NCBI GenBank assembly: GCA_036796255.1
Contig: DAIRDH010000118.1
Coordinates: forward strand, 1-6,797
Source of the DNA: T3Sed10-241 sp036796255
GTDB taxonomy: Bacteria > Bacteroidota > Bacteroidia > Flavobacteriales_D > Cryomorphaceae
Length of the DNA: 6,797 bases
Reading direction: 5' to 3'
Shown here piece after piece: positions 6,673-6,797 of the stretch (the first letter of the stretch is position 1; each line of letters begins with the position of its first letter). The notes under the pieces are model-generated. The model did no database searches. It saw only the letters and a list, made by a program, of their open reading frames with translations, and had not been told where the DNA came from. Both the position numbers and the translations under genes were made by a program.

Positions 6673-6797
6673 ATGATTCGCCGCATTCCGAAATTAATCG
6701 TTGCACAATGTGCATTCAATAGGCGAGGTATTCGTTGCATGGACTGCAAACAGCGGAAAAGAGATCGACTGAAAAGGCAATTTCAATACATTTGGGT
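6673..6797 (+). CDS. Possible start of a basic, Cys-containing ORF running off the right edge
   Basis: An ATG at 6673 opens a frame with no stop to the window end (41 codons plus two bases). The product is very basic (MIRRIPKLIVAQCAFNRRG, later CMDCKQRKRDRLKRQF). The C-x-x-C spacing could hint at a small metal-binding module, but the fragment is too short to call. There is no ribosome binding site of note. It may be a chance frame. Confidence 0.18.
   Translation, partial: MIRRIPKLIVAQCAFNRRGIRCMDCKQRKRDRLKRQFQYIW

Noticed and set aside
6702..6714. Inverted repeat TGCACA-A-TGTGCA near the right edge
   Set aside because: The arms are separated by a single base, so a stable hairpin would lose its inner pairs. 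It has no T-run and no clear gene to regulate.

Overview
The window looks like a chromosomal fragment of a member of the Bacteroidota. Four signs point that way: a partial gene ending in a type IX secretion C-terminal sorting segment; a lipoprotein whose lipidated cysteine is followed by an acidic S-S-D-D-D-N stretch like the surface-export signal of this phylum; a TAnnTTTG-type promoter element ahead of the riboswitch; and starts with weak or absent Shine-Dalgarno sequences. I cannot name the genus.

Layout from left to right: (1) the last 27 codons of a secreted protein on the + strand; (2) a convergent minus-strand gene for a ModA-like periplasmic substrate-binding protein with no transporter partners in view; (3) a gene-poor stretch (about 1157-1529) with small hairpins and a tandem heptamer; (4) a cobalamin riboswitch (about 1530-1745) preceded by a probable promoter element; (5) a BtuB-type TonB-dependent receptor; (6) a 120-bp gap with a 13-bp tandem duplication and a hairpin; (7) a surface lipoprotein with a BtuG/YncE-like beta-propeller; (8) a lower-GC gene for a secreted PQQ-like beta-propeller protein of unknown role; (9) an uncertain open frame running off the right edge.

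The coherent unit is 1519-4919. The riboswitch is expected to shut down expression when vitamin B12 is plentiful. BtuB would move B12 across the outer membrane using TonB energy. The BtuG-like lipoprotein would sit on the cell surface and hand B12 to BtuB, as described for the BtuG-BtuB pairs of gut Bacteroides. This is a known type of system rather than an undescribed one. The points most worth a second look are the riboswitch expression platform, which ends beside an out-of-frame ATG instead of the receptor start, and a strongly hydrophobic helix-like segment in the middle of the PQQ-like propeller protein.
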